From assembly GCA_017479385.1 (NCBI GenBank), contig JAFVCE010000004.1:1-64000 (forward strand): a stretch of DNA of 64,000 nucleotides, in the 5' to 3' direction. The notes under the pieces are model-generated. The model saw only the letters and a program-made list of their open reading frames with translations, was not told the origin of the DNA and ran no database searches. Shown one piece after another: positions 17,691 through 26,488 of this stretch (positions are counted from its first letter, which is position 1; every line of letters starts with the position of its first letter). Made by a program: the position numbers and the translations under genes. The DNA comes from Bacteroidales bacterium. GTDB lineage: Bacteria > Bacteroidota > Bacteroidia > Bacteroidales > P3.

Positions 17691-19754
17691 ATGCTCTACA
17701 CCACGAACGACCGCAAATATAAGCGTTTCACCATCACTTCGGCGCTGCCCTACGCCAACGGCCCCGTCCACATTGGCCACATGGCCGGCGTTTACCTGCC
17801 GGCCGACATCTACGCCCGCTACCTGCGCTCGCAGGGCGAGGAGGTCATCTTTATCGGCGGCAGCGACGAACACGGTGTGCCCATCACCATCAAAGCCCGC
17901 AAAGAGGGCTGCACACCGCAAGACATCGTGGACCGCTACCACAAGATAATCAAAGACAGCTTTGCCGACTTCGGGGTCTCGTTCGACGTATACAGCCGCA
18001 CCTCCAGCCCCGAACACCACCACACCGCCGCCGAGTACTTCAAAAAACTCTACGACGAAGGCAAATTTGTCGAAAAAACGTCGGAACAATACTACGACGA
18101 AGAGGCCCACCAGTACCTCGCCGACCGCTACATAACCGGCACCTGCCCCCACTGCGGCAACGACCACGCCTATGGCGACCAGTGCGAAGCCTGTGGCACC
18201 AGCCTCAACGCCACCGACCTCATCAACCCACGCAGCGCCCTAAGCGGCTCTAAACCAGTGCTGAAGGAAACCAAGCACTGGTTCCTCCCCCTCGACAAAG
18301 ACGAGCCCTGGCTGCGCCAATGGATACTCGAAGGCCACAAGGACGACTGGAAGACCAACGTCTACGGCCAATGCAAGTCGTGGATAGACGCCGGGTTGCA
18401 ACCCCGCGCCGTTACCCGCGACCTCGACTGGGGCGTCAAGGTGCCCATCGAGGGCGCCGACGGCAAGGTGCTCTACGTCTGGTTCGACGCGCCGATTGGC
18501 TACATCTCATTCACCAAAGAAATTAAAGGCAACGACTGGGAGCGCTGGTGGAAAGCCGACGACACCAAGCTCGTCCACTTCATCGGCAAAGACAACATCG
18601 TCTTCCACTGCATCATCTTCCCCTCCATGCTCCACGCCGACGGCTCCTACATCCTGCCAGCCAACGTGCCAGCCAACGAATTCCTCAACCTCGAGGGCGA
18701 CAAAATCAGCACCAGCCGCAACTGGGCCGTCTGGCTCCATGAGTACCTGCACGACTTCCCTGGCAAGCAAGACGTGCTGCGCTACACCCTCTGCGCCAAC
18801 GCACCCGAAACCAAAGACAACGACTTCACCTGGAAAGACTTCCAACTCAAGAACAACTCCGAACTGGTAGCCATCCTGGGCAACTTCGTAAACCGCACCC
18901 TCGTCCTCACCCACAAGTTCTATGGCGGCCGCATACCAGCCTGTGGCCCCCTCACCGAGGCCGAGAAAGAGGTCGTTAGCCAGCTCGCCGCCTTCCCCGA
19001 ACGCGTCGGACACTCCATAGAGCTCTACCGCTTCCGCGAAGCACTGGCCGAGATGATGAACCTTGCCCGCCTCGGCAACAAATACCTCACCGACACCGAG
19101 CCCTGGAAACTTGTCAAAACCGACCCCGAGCGCACCGCAACAGTGCTCAACCTCTCGCTCCAAATCTGCGCCAACCTCGCCATCCTGGCCGAACCGTTCC
19201 TCCCCTTCACGGCCGAGAAAATGCGTCGCATAATGAACCTCCCCATCCTCGGCTGGGCCCAAGCCGGACGCGCCGACCTGCTTGCCGAAGGCCACCAAAC
19301 GGCACAGCCCGAACTCCTCTTCGAGCAGATTGCCGACGAGACAATCCAGGCCCAAGTCGACCGCCTGCTGCGCACCAAAGAGCAAAACGCCCTCAACGCC
19401 TGGCAGCCCGCCGAAGTCAAACCCAACGTCACCATCGACGACTTCGGCCGCCTCGACCTCCGCGTTGCCACCGTCCTCCAATGCTCCAAAGTGCCCAAGG
19501 CCGACAAGCTGCTCCAGTTCAGCCTCGACGACGGCACCGGCACGCCCCGCACCATTGTCAGCGGCATTGCCAAATTCTACCCCGAGCCCGAAAAACTCGT
19601 CGGTAGGCAGGTCTGCTTCATCGCCAACTTCCCACCGCGCAAACTCAAAGGCGTCGAGAGCCAAGGCATGATACTCAGCGCCGAAGATAAAGACGGTCGC
19701 CTCGTCCTCCTCCAACCCAGCGACCTTGTAAGCCCAGGCTGCAATGTTGGTTGA
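17691..19754 (+). CDS. metG: Methionyl-tRNA synthetase with C-terminal tRNA-binding domain
   Basis: 687 residues. Charges tRNA-Met with methionine. The HIGH signature appears as HIGH in [10 protein letters not shown] (about residues 25-28) and the KMSKS loop as KISTS (about 338-342), a common variant. A zinc-binding knuckle [18 protein letters not shown] lies at about residue 150. The C-terminal 110 residues ([14 protein letters not shown] ... [10 protein letters not shown]) are a Trbp111-like dimerisation and tRNA-binding domain. The ATG at 17691 gives the normal N-terminus. Confidence 0.97.
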   Translation: MLYTTNDRKYKRFTITSALPYANGPVHIGHMAGVYLPADIYARYLRSQGEEVIFIGGSDEHGVPITIKARKEGCTPQDIVDRYHKIIKDSFADFGVSFDVYSRTSSPEHHHTAAEYFKKLYDEGKFVEKTSEQYYDEEAHQYLADRYITGTCPHCGNDHAYGDQCEACGTSLNATDLINPRSALSGSKPVLKETKHWFLPLDKDEPWLRQWILEGHKDDWKTNVYGQCKSWIDAGLQPRAVTRDLDWGVKVPIEGADGKVLYVWFDAPIGYISFTKEIKGNDWERWWKADDTKLVHFIGKDNIVFHCIIFPSMLHADGSYILPANVPANEFLNLEGDKISTSRNWAVWLHEYLHDFPGKQDVLRYTLCANAPETKDNDFTWKDFQLKNNSELVAILGNFVNRTLVLTHKFYGGRIPACGPLTEAEKEVVSQLAAFPERVGHSIELYRFREALAEMMNLARLGNKYLTDTEPWKLVKTDPERTATVLNLSLQICANLAILAEPFLPFTAEKMRRIMNLPILGWAQAGRADLLAEGHQTAQPELLFEQIADETIQAQVDRLLRTKEQNALNAWQPAEVKPNVTIDDFGRLDLRVATVLQCSKVPKADKLLQFSLDDGTGTPRTIVSGIAKFYPEPEKLVGRQVCFIANFPPRKLKGVESQGMILSAEDKDGRLVLLQPSDLVSPGCNVG

Positions 19755-19797
19755 CATTATAACACACATAGAACCAGACATTTAACCACAACAAAAC

Positions 19798-19869
19798 AAG
19801 GTCAAAGATAGGTCAAAGAGGGGTTAGGGTCGTATTGAGGTCGAACAAGCCTTGACAATCAGCCACTTA
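19798..19869 (+). repeat. Dispersed phased repeat, copy R3
   Basis: Contains GTCAAAGAGGGGTTA, then GGTCGTATTGAGGTCGAA and a right end with AATCAGCCACTTA, aligning with R4. It lies 43 bp after metG. Here the C-rich strand is antisense to metG, opposite to R1 and R2. Confidence 0.7.
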
Positions 19870-19982
19870 CCAGAGCATATCTCTGCAACTGAATTTCATA
19901 ACAAAAACGACACCTAAAACACAGTAGATTAGAGAAATAAAAAATATAACATAAGCATTGACTACCATTTCGCGTTCAAAAT

Positions 19983-20148
19983 AAGCCTAGGAAACTGATT
20001 TTGACAAATCGGGATAGTTAGTTCAAGGTGAAGCCTAATTAGGTAAGCCTAGTAAGACCTATGGTAGCGCCCAGAGGGCGTGAGTTCGGTCTTACAGGGG
20101 TTTCTTCCTAGGCTTTCCCTGAACGCATATAGAGGCTCACGCCTTTTT
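19983..20148 (+). ncRNA. Candidate structured regulatory RNA upstream of the R-M genes
   Basis: By eye: GTAAGACC (20052-20059) pairs perfectly with GGTCTTAC (20088-20095), enclosing CGCCC-AGA-GGGCG (20068-20080). Outside it, about 14 of 17 positions pair between 20021-20037 (GTTCAAGGTGAAGCCTA) and 20109-20124 (TAGGCTTTCCCTGAAC). The 3' arm has competing partners: AAGCCTAGGAA at 19983-19993 pairs perfectly with TTCCTAGGCTT at 20105-20115, and AAGCCTAG recurs at 20045. GGCGTGAG (20077-20084) can also pair with CTCACGCC (20136-20143), which is followed by TTTTT, so a terminator-like stem may compete with the inner hairpin. I recognise no known RNA class. Confidence 0.5.
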
Positions 20149-20162
20149 CTATTGCCGAGAGT

Positions 20163-20193
20163 GTGATTGATAGCAGTGCAAAATATCAATCAC
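20163..20193. promoter_or_regulatory. Inverted repeat abutting the methyltransferase start codon
   Basis: GTGATTGATA (20163-20172) and its exact complement TATCAATCAC (20184-20193) are separated by 11 bp; the ATG is at 20195. The position suggests an operator for autorepression, or an RNA hairpin hiding the ribosome-binding site. Confidence 0.55.
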
Positions 20194-20194
20194 A

Positions 20195-21628
20195 ATGGCA
20201 AATTCTGTAAAACAACACGGCAGAGTTTACACTCCGGACTATCTTGTTCGGCAGATACTCGATTTTGGAGGCTATACTGACCATGACATTATTGGAAAGC
20301 ATGTCATCGACAATAGTTGTGGCGATGGTGCTTTCTTGCGAGAGATCGTTACCCGATATTGCGAAGCATACCACGGTGATAATCTCAAAAATCACTTGCA
20401 AACGTATATTCACGGCATAGAACTAAATCAGGGAGAGCGTGATAAGTGCGTGCATAGTTTAGAAGAGATAACAAGCCGATATGGAGTAGACGACGTTGAG
20501 TGGGATGTGGTGTGTGCCGATGCATTGACCGTGGATGCGTATGATGGAAAGATGGATTTTGTGTTTGGCAATCCGCCATACGTGCGAGTGCATAATCTTG
20601 ACGCGAGTTATGAAGCTGTCAAGAAATTCAGCTTTGCTCAGCAAGGGATGACAGACCTGTTTATTGTATTCTTCGAGGTCGGGTTCCGAATGATGAAAGT
20701 CGATGGCAAAATGTGCCTTATCGCGCCAAGTTCGTGGTTCAGCAGCAAGGCTGGGGCAGTGTTACGGGAGTATATCATTAGGCACGGAAATCTTTCTGGC
20801 ATAGTGGATTTAGGGCATTTCCAGCCTTTCAACGCCACGACGTACACTGCAATATCGCGCTTTGAAAGCAACGCCCAAGCAGTTGAACTATTTCGATATG
20901 TGAACAATAGCGAATCGCCGACACCGATTGACTCATTACAACTGCAAGAGATTACAATTACGGGCAACTTCTACATAGCAAATAAACAGCGACTGTCAGA
21001 GTTGCGAGCAATAAGAACAGGCAAGGCCTATAAGTATGTAGAAGTTAAAAATGGCTTTGCAACATTGGCTGATAAGGTTTTTATTGGCGATTTCGATTTT
21101 GCAGATGGCACTATCGATGTTCTCAAGGCATCGACTGGGAAATGGAGCAAGTGTATATTCCCATACGACACAAAAGGACGTCCGCTTCCGCCATCTGTTA
21201 TTGAACAAAATGTGCCACTCTACAAGTACCTGCAAGAACACAAGGACTTGCTATCAACAGAACGTGATGCAGAGAATAAAGAGATGTGGTATCTCTTCGG
21301 CAGGTCGCAAGCGATAAAAGATGTGTTTAGGGACAAATACGCCATCAATACCATTATCCGAGACAAACAGAGCGTGAGGTTCGAGAAAGTAGAAGCAGGG
21401 AAAGGGATATATAGTGGACTTTACATACTGACGGAGATTGGCGAGGATGAGATCCGTGAACTGATAGTAAATGATGATTTTGTGGCATATATCGCCATGT
21501 TGGCAAACTATAAGAGTGGCGGCTATTACACATTCGCCTCAAAGGATGTGGAGCAATATTTGAATTATAAACTATCACAAAGATATGGACAATCAAGAAT
21601 TCTTAAAGGTAATCTCGAACTCTTTTAG
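20195..21628 (+). CDS. Adenine-specific DNA methyltransferase (type II-like, gamma class)
   Basis: 477 residues. Transfers a methyl group from S-adenosylmethionine to the N6 of adenine in a specific DNA site. Motif I (DNSCGDGAF, from about residue 39) binds SAM, and motif IV NPPY (residues 126-129) is catalytic for adenine N6. The motif order I then IV with a long C-terminal part, probably the target-recognition region, fits the TaqI/Eco57I-like group. The gene is markedly more AT-rich than its neighbours, pointing to horizontal acquisition. It overlaps the next gene by 44 bp. The recognition site cannot be read from the sequence. Confidence 0.88.
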   Translation: MANSVKQHGRVYTPDYLVRQILDFGGYTDHDIIGKHVIDNSCGDGAFLREIVTRYCEAYHGDNLKNHLQTYIHGIELNQGERDKCVHSLEEITSRYGVDDVEWDVVCADALTVDAYDGKMDFVFGNPPYVRVHNLDASYEAVKKFSFAQQGMTDLFIVFFEVGFRMMKVDGKMCLIAPSSWFSSKAGAVLREYIIRHGNLSGIVDLGHFQPFNATTYTAISRFESNAQAVELFRYVNNSESPTPIDSLQLQEITITGNFYIANKQRLSELRAIRTGKAYKYVEVKNGFATLADKVFIGDFDFADGTIDVLKASTGKWSKCIFPYDTKGRPLPPSVIEQNVPLYKYLQEHKDLLSTERDAENKEMWYLFGRSQAIKDVFRDKYAINTIIRDKQSVRFEKVEAGKGIYSGLYILTEIGEDEIRELIVNDDFVAYIAMLANYKSGGYYTFASKDVEQYLNYKLSQRYGQSRILKGNLELF

Positions 21629-22292
21629 TACATTCCTTGAAACTGGTTCGAGAAGCAATGAAAAGCTGAAAATACTGCACGGAGCCATTGCCCACGATTT
21701 GAAACAACGGTTAGGGTCGAAGTATGAAGTGAATTCGCTTGGTGTGGGCGATGGTCGAGAGGGAAATATAGAAGGACGGTATATCGATAAGAAAGTAGAT
21801 ATCACCATACTGCATAATGGTGAGGTTGTAGCAGGTATTGGCGTAAAATTCGTGATGCAAAACTATTCGCAGAACTCAAACAACTACTTCGAGAATATGC
21901 TTGGTGAGACCGCCAACATACGTTGCTCAAACGTACCGTACTTTCAGATATTCATCATTCCAGAGGCCATGCCTTACTACAAAAAGAATGGCGAATTCTC
22001 GAAGTGGGAGACATTTACACAGCACAATGCGTTCAAGTATCTCAAACTGTCAGAAGATAATGCCGAGGTAATGGTGCATACACCTACCAAGACATTGCTG
22101 TTTGTCATAAGCCTGCCACAGATGCCAGGCGACCCAGCAGACCGCAATGAATACAACAGATATTACCGCAAGATGCGCTCTGTTTCAGTATCATTATCCA
22201 AGAACTCTTTCGGCAGATTTCAGCGTGCTGTCGTTTTCAACGACTACGATGACTTTGCCGACAAGGTGGTGCATTATGTTCGGTCAATGTAG
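21585..22292 (+). CDS. Putative restriction endonuclease partner of the methyltransferase
   Basis: 235 residues. I do not recognise a named endonuclease family, but the position, the 44-bp overlap with an adenine methyltransferase and the shared AT-rich composition suggest its cognate nuclease. A PD-(D/E)XK-like core may be DKKVDITILHNGEVVAGIGVKF: Asp72 followed by a strand ending in Lys88 after 15 residues. The usual Glu or Asp two residues before the lysine is Gly here, so the acid may come from elsewhere (for example Glu79) or the enzyme may be altered or inactive. The C-terminal half contains an aromatic-rich segment (YYKKNGEFSKWETFTQHNAFKYL). Confidence 0.6.
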   Translation: MDNQEFLKVISNSFSTFLETGSRSNEKLKILHGAIAHDLKQRLGSKYEVNSLGVGDGREGNIEGRYIDKKVDITILHNGEVVAGIGVKFVMQNYSQNSNNYFENMLGETANIRCSNVPYFQIFIIPEAMPYYKKNGEFSKWETFTQHNAFKYLKLSEDNAEVMVHTPTKTLLFVISLPQMPGDPADRNEYNRYYRKMRSVSVSLSKNSFGRFQRAVVFNDYDDFADKVVHYVRSM

Positions 22293-22342
22293 CGCTGGCA
22301 GTAAGTGGGTGGTACATAATATTTTCTGCGATTGGCGATTTT

Positions 22343-22376
22343 TTTGTGGCTTGTTCGAGAAAAAGTTGTAACTTTG
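22343..22376 (+). promoter_or_regulatory. Promoter for the Cthe_2159-like lipoprotein
   Basis: TTTG at 22343-22346 and TAACTTTG at 22369-22376, spaced 22 bp; the ATG is at 22404. Typical Bacteroidota signals resume here, marking the end of the R-M island. Confidence 0.75.
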
Positions 22377-22403
22377 CAAAATATAGTTAAAAGTAAAAAA
22401 TCT

Positions 22404-23978
22404 ATGAAAAGACCTATTTTTTTGACAGTTGCAACAGCTTTGGTGCTGGCTGGATGTGGCAAAGATAGCATTCAGACCACTGCACCGGGGTCTGCGACCG
22501 ATTATTCGGAAGCCGAATTTGACCGCACTGTTGCGGTTGTTTTCTCGCCGTCGGGCGACGCCACCGTAACCGGCACTGGTTCGGGGCAGACCGTCACCGT
22601 GAGCGGCAATGGCGTGACCATCGTTAATTCGGGCAGCGAAGCCGTGCGATACCGCCTCAGCGGAACGACGACTAACGGCTATCTAAAAATCTATAGTCCA
22701 TCGGTTCAAGCGATTGAACTGCAAGGTGTTAGTCTGACCAATCCAACCGGTGCTGCCATCAACCTTCAAGGACCCGAGAGCAAGCCCTCGCAGGGCGTTA
22801 CCACTTGGCTCGTATTGGGCGGTTCAAGCAGTGTGGCCGACGGCGCCACCTATACAGCGCCTGCCAATGCCGACGAGGACCAGAAAGGAACTATCTTTGC
22901 CGAGGGCCCCATCGTGATTAGTGGCGACGGCTCCCTAACCGTCACCTCACAGGGTCGTTGCGGACTTGCGTCGGACGACTACGTTTGCCTCAACAGCGGC
23001 ACAGTCGTGATTGCTTCGTCAGCTTCGACCTCCGTCAGCGGAACCGATACCATAAAGATTTCGGCCCTAAAGTCGAAAGACAACTTTGAAGTTAATGGTG
23101 GAAGCCTTACCATAACGGCCACTGGCACAGGCGCTAAAGGCATAAGCGGCGACGGTACAGCCCACTTCAACGGTGGCAAGGTGAGCGTTGTGGTGAGTGG
23201 CTCGAACTTCGGCTCCAGTTCGCACCAAGGCGGCAACCCGTGGTGGCAGAGCAGTAGCGACGGGGTGTCGGCCAAAGGCATAAAGTTCGACGGCGATATA
23301 ACCTTCGACGGAGCCGTCGTGAGCGCCTCGAGCACGAACCACGAAGCCATAGAGTCGAAAAGCAATATCACCGTGAACAGCGGCGAAATTTACGCCTACT
23401 CTACGGCAGACGACGCCATTAACGCATCGCAAAACATCACCATAACCGGCGGCAACGTCTGTGCCCACTCTACGGCCAACGACGGCCTCGACGCCAATGC
23501 CAACATCTATATCCAAGGTGGCCTAATCTACGCAATCGGCGCCTCTGCGCCAGAGGAGGCTATAGATGTCAACATCAACGAAACGCCCGGCGTTGAGCTC
23601 GTGGTCTCGGGCGGCGTGATAATAGCCATAGGTGGCCTTTCGAGGGGCGCCACGCTCGACCAAGCCTGCTACCAAGCCAGTTCGTGGTCGACCAACACGT
23701 GGTATGCCCTCACGGTGGGCGGTACCGTCTACGCCTTCAAGACCCCCACGAGCGGCGGCTCGCCTCTCGTTGTATCGGGGGCGAACACACTGAGTTCGGG
23801 CGTGAGCGTGAGCGGTGGAACCACCCTCTTTGGCGGCAACATGAACGTGGGCGGAACCCTCTCGGCGTCCGGCACTGCGGTCACCCTCTCGGCTTATAGC
23901 GGTGGCAACAGTGGTGGCGGTCCTGGCGGCGGTGGGCACGGCCCATGGGGTCACAAAACGAAACCTACGGGCCGTTAA
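22404..23978 (+). CDS. Carbohydrate-binding Cthe_2159-like lipoprotein
   Basis: 524 residues. The lipoprotein signal MKRPIFLTVATALVLAGCGKD has its lipobox ending at Cys18, followed by a flexible Ser/Thr-rich linker. The body is a series of short beta-strand repeats (ITVNSGEIYAYSTADDAINA, then NITITGGNVCAHSTANDGLDA), typical of the Cthe_2159 family, a calcium-binding beta-helix reported to bind polygalacturonate and cellulose. The C-terminus is a Gly-rich tail (GGGPGGGGHGPWGH). The family often occurs near VTC and DUF4956 genes, as here. The start is set by the promoter and the lipobox; an upstream in-frame opening at 22332 would precede the promoter. Confidence 0.85.
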   Translation: MKRPIFLTVATALVLAGCGKDSIQTTAPGSATDYSEAEFDRTVAVVFSPSGDATVTGTGSGQTVTVSGNGVTIVNSGSEAVRYRLSGTTTNGYLKIYSPSVQAIELQGVSLTNPTGAAINLQGPESKPSQGVTTWLVLGGSSSVADGATYTAPANADEDQKGTIFAEGPIVISGDGSLTVTSQGRCGLASDDYVCLNSGTVVIASSASTSVSGTDTIKISALKSKDNFEVNGGSLTITATGTGAKGISGDGTAHFNGGKVSVVVSGSNFGSSSHQGGNPWWQSSSDGVSAKGIKFDGDITFDGAVVSASSTNHEAIESKSNITVNSGEIYAYSTADDAINASQNITITGGNVCAHSTANDGLDANANIYIQGGLIYAIGASAPEEAIDVNINETPGVELVVSGGVIIAIGGLSRGATLDQACYQASSWSTNTWYALTVGGTVYAFKTPTSGGSPLVVSGANTLSSGVSVSGGTTLFGGNMNVGGTLSASGTAVTLSAYSGGNSGGGPGGGGHGPWGHKTKPTGR

Positions 23979-24014
23979 CTACTCATACTATCAGTAACTT
24001 ACAAAACCGCAATC

Positions 24015-24839
24015 ATGAAGAAGACAATAGCCATAATCCTACTCGCCATAGCCGCTCTGCCCACAACGTGGGCTCAGACCGACGTAGCCCTCGACACCGA
24101 ATTGGGGGGCCGGCTCTCGTTCCAGGCAGACAAAAAAGTAGCCCCACATCTGCGCCTCGGCCTGGCCGAAGAACTGCGGTTCGACAACAATTTTGCGGCC
24201 TTCGACCGCTCGCAAACCACTCTCTCCCTTGCTTACAAACCTAACAAGCAGTTCAAATTCGGCGTCGGCTACGCCTTGATTCTGCCCTACAGCCAGTCGA
24301 ATACGGCCTTCAAAAGCACCCGCCACCGCCTCATGGCCGACGCTGCGGGCAACCTGCGCTTTGGTCTTTGGCGCCTCTCGCTCAAAGAACGACTGCAAGC
24401 CACCCTGCGCGCTGGCGACATGAACCTCTATCAAAATCCGCGCGTGGTCGTTGCTCTCAAAAGCCGTTTGAAACTGGAATACAAAGGCTTGCGTCGCTGG
24501 ACGCCCTACATCTCGACCGAGATGCGCCACCGCCTCAACGCCCCATCGGTCAGCGCCATCTACGACGGCACCTATTACCTCACCCCTGCTCTGTCGCAGT
24601 ACGGCTCGGCCGGTTGGTTTCTCGGCGGATACAACAAGGTGCGGCTCGACCGCCTGCGCAGTACCATAGGCGCTACCTACCGCCTGAACCAAAACAGCAG
24701 CCTCGACATCTGCTTCATGGCAGACTGGGTTAGCGACATGGTGATAGACGCCAACGCGGCTGGTACCAGGCTCAAAAACTACACACGCGAGCAAGGCACC
24801 CGAATGTGGCTCGTGGTAGGTTACGATTGCTCCCTCTGA
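24015..24839 (+). CDS. DUF2490 outer-membrane barrel protein
   Basis: 274 residues. The signal peptide MKKTIAIILLAIAALPTTWAQ is followed by repeated amphipathic strands (RLSFQADKKVAPHLRLGLAEELRF; FKFGVGYALILPYSQ; FGLWRLSLKERLQATLR), the DUF2490 pattern, probably a small outer-membrane beta-barrel. It starts 36 bp after the lipoprotein gene and is likely in the same transcript. Function unknown; genomic association suggests a role with the polyphosphate/VTC set. Confidence 0.8.
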   Translation: MKKTIAIILLAIAALPTTWAQTDVALDTELGGRLSFQADKKVAPHLRLGLAEELRFDNNFAAFDRSQTTLSLAYKPNKQFKFGVGYALILPYSQSNTAFKSTRHRLMADAAGNLRFGLWRLSLKERLQATLRAGDMNLYQNPRVVVALKSRLKLEYKGLRRWTPYISTEMRHRLNAPSVSAIYDGTYYLTPALSQYGSAGWFLGGYNKVRLDRLRSTIGATYRLNQNSSLDICFMADWVSDMVIDANAAGTRLKNYTREQGTRMWLVVGYDCSL

Positions 24840-24852
24840 AAGGTATAAATAT

Positions 24853-24901
24853 CATAGAATCAGGCAGTTATGTTGTTTTTATATAACTGCCTGATTCTAT
24901 G
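24853..24901. terminator. Perfect 19-bp palindrome between convergent genes
   Basis: CATAGAATCAGGCAGTTAT and its exact complement flank an 11-nt T-rich loop, 13 bp after the DUF2490 stop. It could terminate transcription from either side. The arm contains AACTGCCTGATT, identical to 54271-54282 beside repeat R4, linking it to the dispersed repeat family. Confidence 0.65.
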
Positions 24902-24911
24902 GTGTTTAGAT

Positions 24912-24956
24912 GGGTTAGGGTCGTGTTGAGGTCGTATTAACATCGGGTAGACATCG
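24912..24956 (+). repeat. Phased 11-bp repeat array R5
   Basis: Consecutive units GGTCGTGTTGA, then GGTCGTATTAA, then CATCGGGTAGA, in exact 11-bp phase, directly after the palindrome and 37 bp beyond the DUF4956 stop. The minus strand, the read-through transcript of DUF4956, is the C-rich one. Confidence 0.75.
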
Positions 24957-24992
24957 ACTGCCCTTCGGTCCCACCTCGACGGTGTGGCGAAT

Positions 24993-25706
24993 CTACTTGC
25001 TTTTGAACTTGGTAATCAGGTCTATATCGTTGGGCAGGGGGTCGGTGGTGCGGTAGGTTACCTTGAGCCATGCGGCGTCTTTCAGAAAGTCTATGGAACC
25101 CACTTGGACGTTGGTTATTTCGAGTCCGGTGCGGCGTTCGATGTCGGCAATGAGTTCGGCGCGGCGTTCGGGCACGATGAGTTCTATTTTCTCGTAGTTT
25201 ATTATTTTGGTAGCTTGGCGGTTGCTGAAGCCAAACTTTTCGAGCAACCAGACTATGAGTATGAACAGCAGGTTGGTGACTATGAAGGCGGTGTAGCTCG
25301 AGGTGAGGCCTGCTCCGTTGATTATGCTGATGGCTATGAGGACGAACAGGTAGGTCATTTCGCGAATGGGAAGCTGCTCGGTGCGGTAGCGTATCATGCT
25401 GAATATGCCGAAGAGGCCGAGGGCTATGCCGACTTCAATCTTCATGTTCTGTAACTGATAGAGTATGAAGAAGATAGCTGTGCTGAAGAGGATGTAGGTG
25501 AAGTAGTAGTCGCGGCGGCGGCTTTTGGGGTAGTAGAAGAAGTGGGTTATGGCCCAGCACACGAGCAGGTTGATGCCAAAGCGGATGAGCATTTCCCACA
25601 GTCCGGGACCGTCGAAGAGGGGCACGCCAAGCACATCGAGAGATTGGTCGCCAACGGCAAATTCGTTGGCAATCTCAGGGTCGAAATCTAATTGTAGAAG
25701 CTTCAT
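24993..25706 (-). CDS. DUF4956 membrane protein
   Basis: 237 residues with about four membrane segments in the middle (GLWEMLIRFGINLLVCWAI; YYFTYILFSTAIFFILYQL; YLFVLIAISIINGAG; TAFIVTNLLFILIVWLL) and a soluble C-terminal domain (IELIVPERRAELIADIERRTG). This is DUF4956, commonly encoded beside VTC-type polyphosphate polymerases and Cthe_2159 or CotH proteins; its biochemical role is unknown. It begins 5 bp after the VTC gene, so co-translation is likely. Confidence 0.87.
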   Translation of the reverse strand: MKLLQLDFDPEIANEFAVGDQSLDVLGVPLFDGPGLWEMLIRFGINLLVCWAITHFFYYPKSRRRDYYFTYILFSTAIFFILYQLQNMKIEVGIALGLFGIFSMIRYRTEQLPIREMTYLFVLIAISIINGAGLTSSYTAFIVTNLLFILIVWLLEKFGFSNRQATKIINYEKIELIVPERRAELIADIERRTGLEITNVQVGSIDFLKDAAWLKVTYRTTDPLPNDIDLITKFKSK

Positions 25707-25711
25707 GGTGA

Positions 25712-26482
25712 TTATAGGTTTCTAATTTTATCGATATATAACAATTTGGGTTTAAAGCGGTTGTGTTTGGCCATAGGGTTGGTCAGTGCGGTGCCAATGC
25801 AGTATTTGCTCATGCGCCGTGGCTGTATGTGGAGCTGGTGTAGGGCGCGCTCGATGGTGCTCATTGTGGAGCTGGCCTCGTGCTTTACCTCGATAACGAG
25901 CAGGTGCGCAATGTCGGCTTCGAGGCCTGTGTCGCGGTTGTAGAAGCGTATGTCGCTGTCTATGGTAATGCGTTCGCTCATACCTTTGTCGACCAAGGTT
26001 ATGCGCTCAAACTGGTTTTCGAGACAGGGCACCAGGTGGTCGATAGGGTAGGGGGTGTTTGTGCCGACAAAGGAGGCTACCTCTGCCACCTTGAGGCAGC
26101 GGTCGAACTGCTCTGGGGCAATGGGTATGCGCACCTTGCGAGTCTTCTTTTTGTTGTCTTTGTTCTTGATTTCGAAGAAGGTGGTGTTTGTGGAACGGTA
26201 GCGGCGCACGCGCAACTTTTGGCGGTTGAGTTTTTGGTTGTGGTGGGCGGTATACATTGATAGGTCGGCAGTGTCGAAGTAGAGGGTGCGGTAGGGGGCA
26301 ATGGGGTTGCCTTCGATTTGCTGAACGTAGTACGAATTGGCTACAAGTTGCAGCAGCAGTGGTAGTTGCGATGCTGGTGCCATGTATTTTTGGTCCACGC
26401 GGTTCATCAGTCGAACGGCTTTCATGTCGTCGAGGCCGATGGGGTCCATCTGGCAGAGTATGGGCTGAGCGGTGGCGAGCAT
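25712..26482 (-). CDS. VTC-domain protein, putative polyphosphate polymerase
   Basis: 256 residues of the CYTH/VTC tunnel fold. In yeast the VTC domain polymerises polyphosphate from ATP. Basic and acidic tunnel residues are visible: NRVDQKYMAP, YRTLYFDT, QKLRVRRYRST, TTFFEIKNKDNKKKTRKVR, ERITIDSDIRF and VIEVKHEASS. It lies between a small secreted protein (6 bp gap) and DUF4956 (5 bp gap). No CotH kinase-like gene, a frequent partner, is seen in this window. The family call is firm; the bacterial reaction is inferred. Confidence 0.87.
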   Translation of the reverse strand: MLATAQPILCQMDPIGLDDMKAVRLMNRVDQKYMAPASQLPLLLQLVANSYYVQQIEGNPIAPYRTLYFDTADLSMYTAHHNQKLNRQKLRVRRYRSTNTTFFEIKNKDNKKKTRKVRIPIAPEQFDRCLKVAEVASFVGTNTPYPIDHLVPCLENQFERITLVDKGMSERITIDSDIRFYNRDTGLEADIAHLLVIEVKHEASSTMSTIERALHQLHIQPRRMSKYCIGTALTNPMAKHNRFKPKLLYIDKIRNL

Positions 26483-26488
26483 GGTGGG

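Larger units (their letters stand above)
19755..20194. other. Intergenic leader region of the restriction-modification genes
   Basis: This 440-bp gap holds repeat R3 (19798-19869), an AT-rich stretch (about 19870-19980), the structured RNA candidate (19983-20148), and an inverted repeat at the methyltransferase start (20163-20193). No consensus -7 box is visible, unlike most genes of the window, which fits an imported module with its own expression signals. Confidence 0.7.

Noticed and set aside
19983-20148. Signal recognition particle RNA, tmRNA, RNase P RNA or hammerhead ribozyme
   Set aside because: The diagnostic conserved words of these RNAs (for example the SRP GGAAG-loop region or the RNase P GAGGAAAGUC block) are absent.
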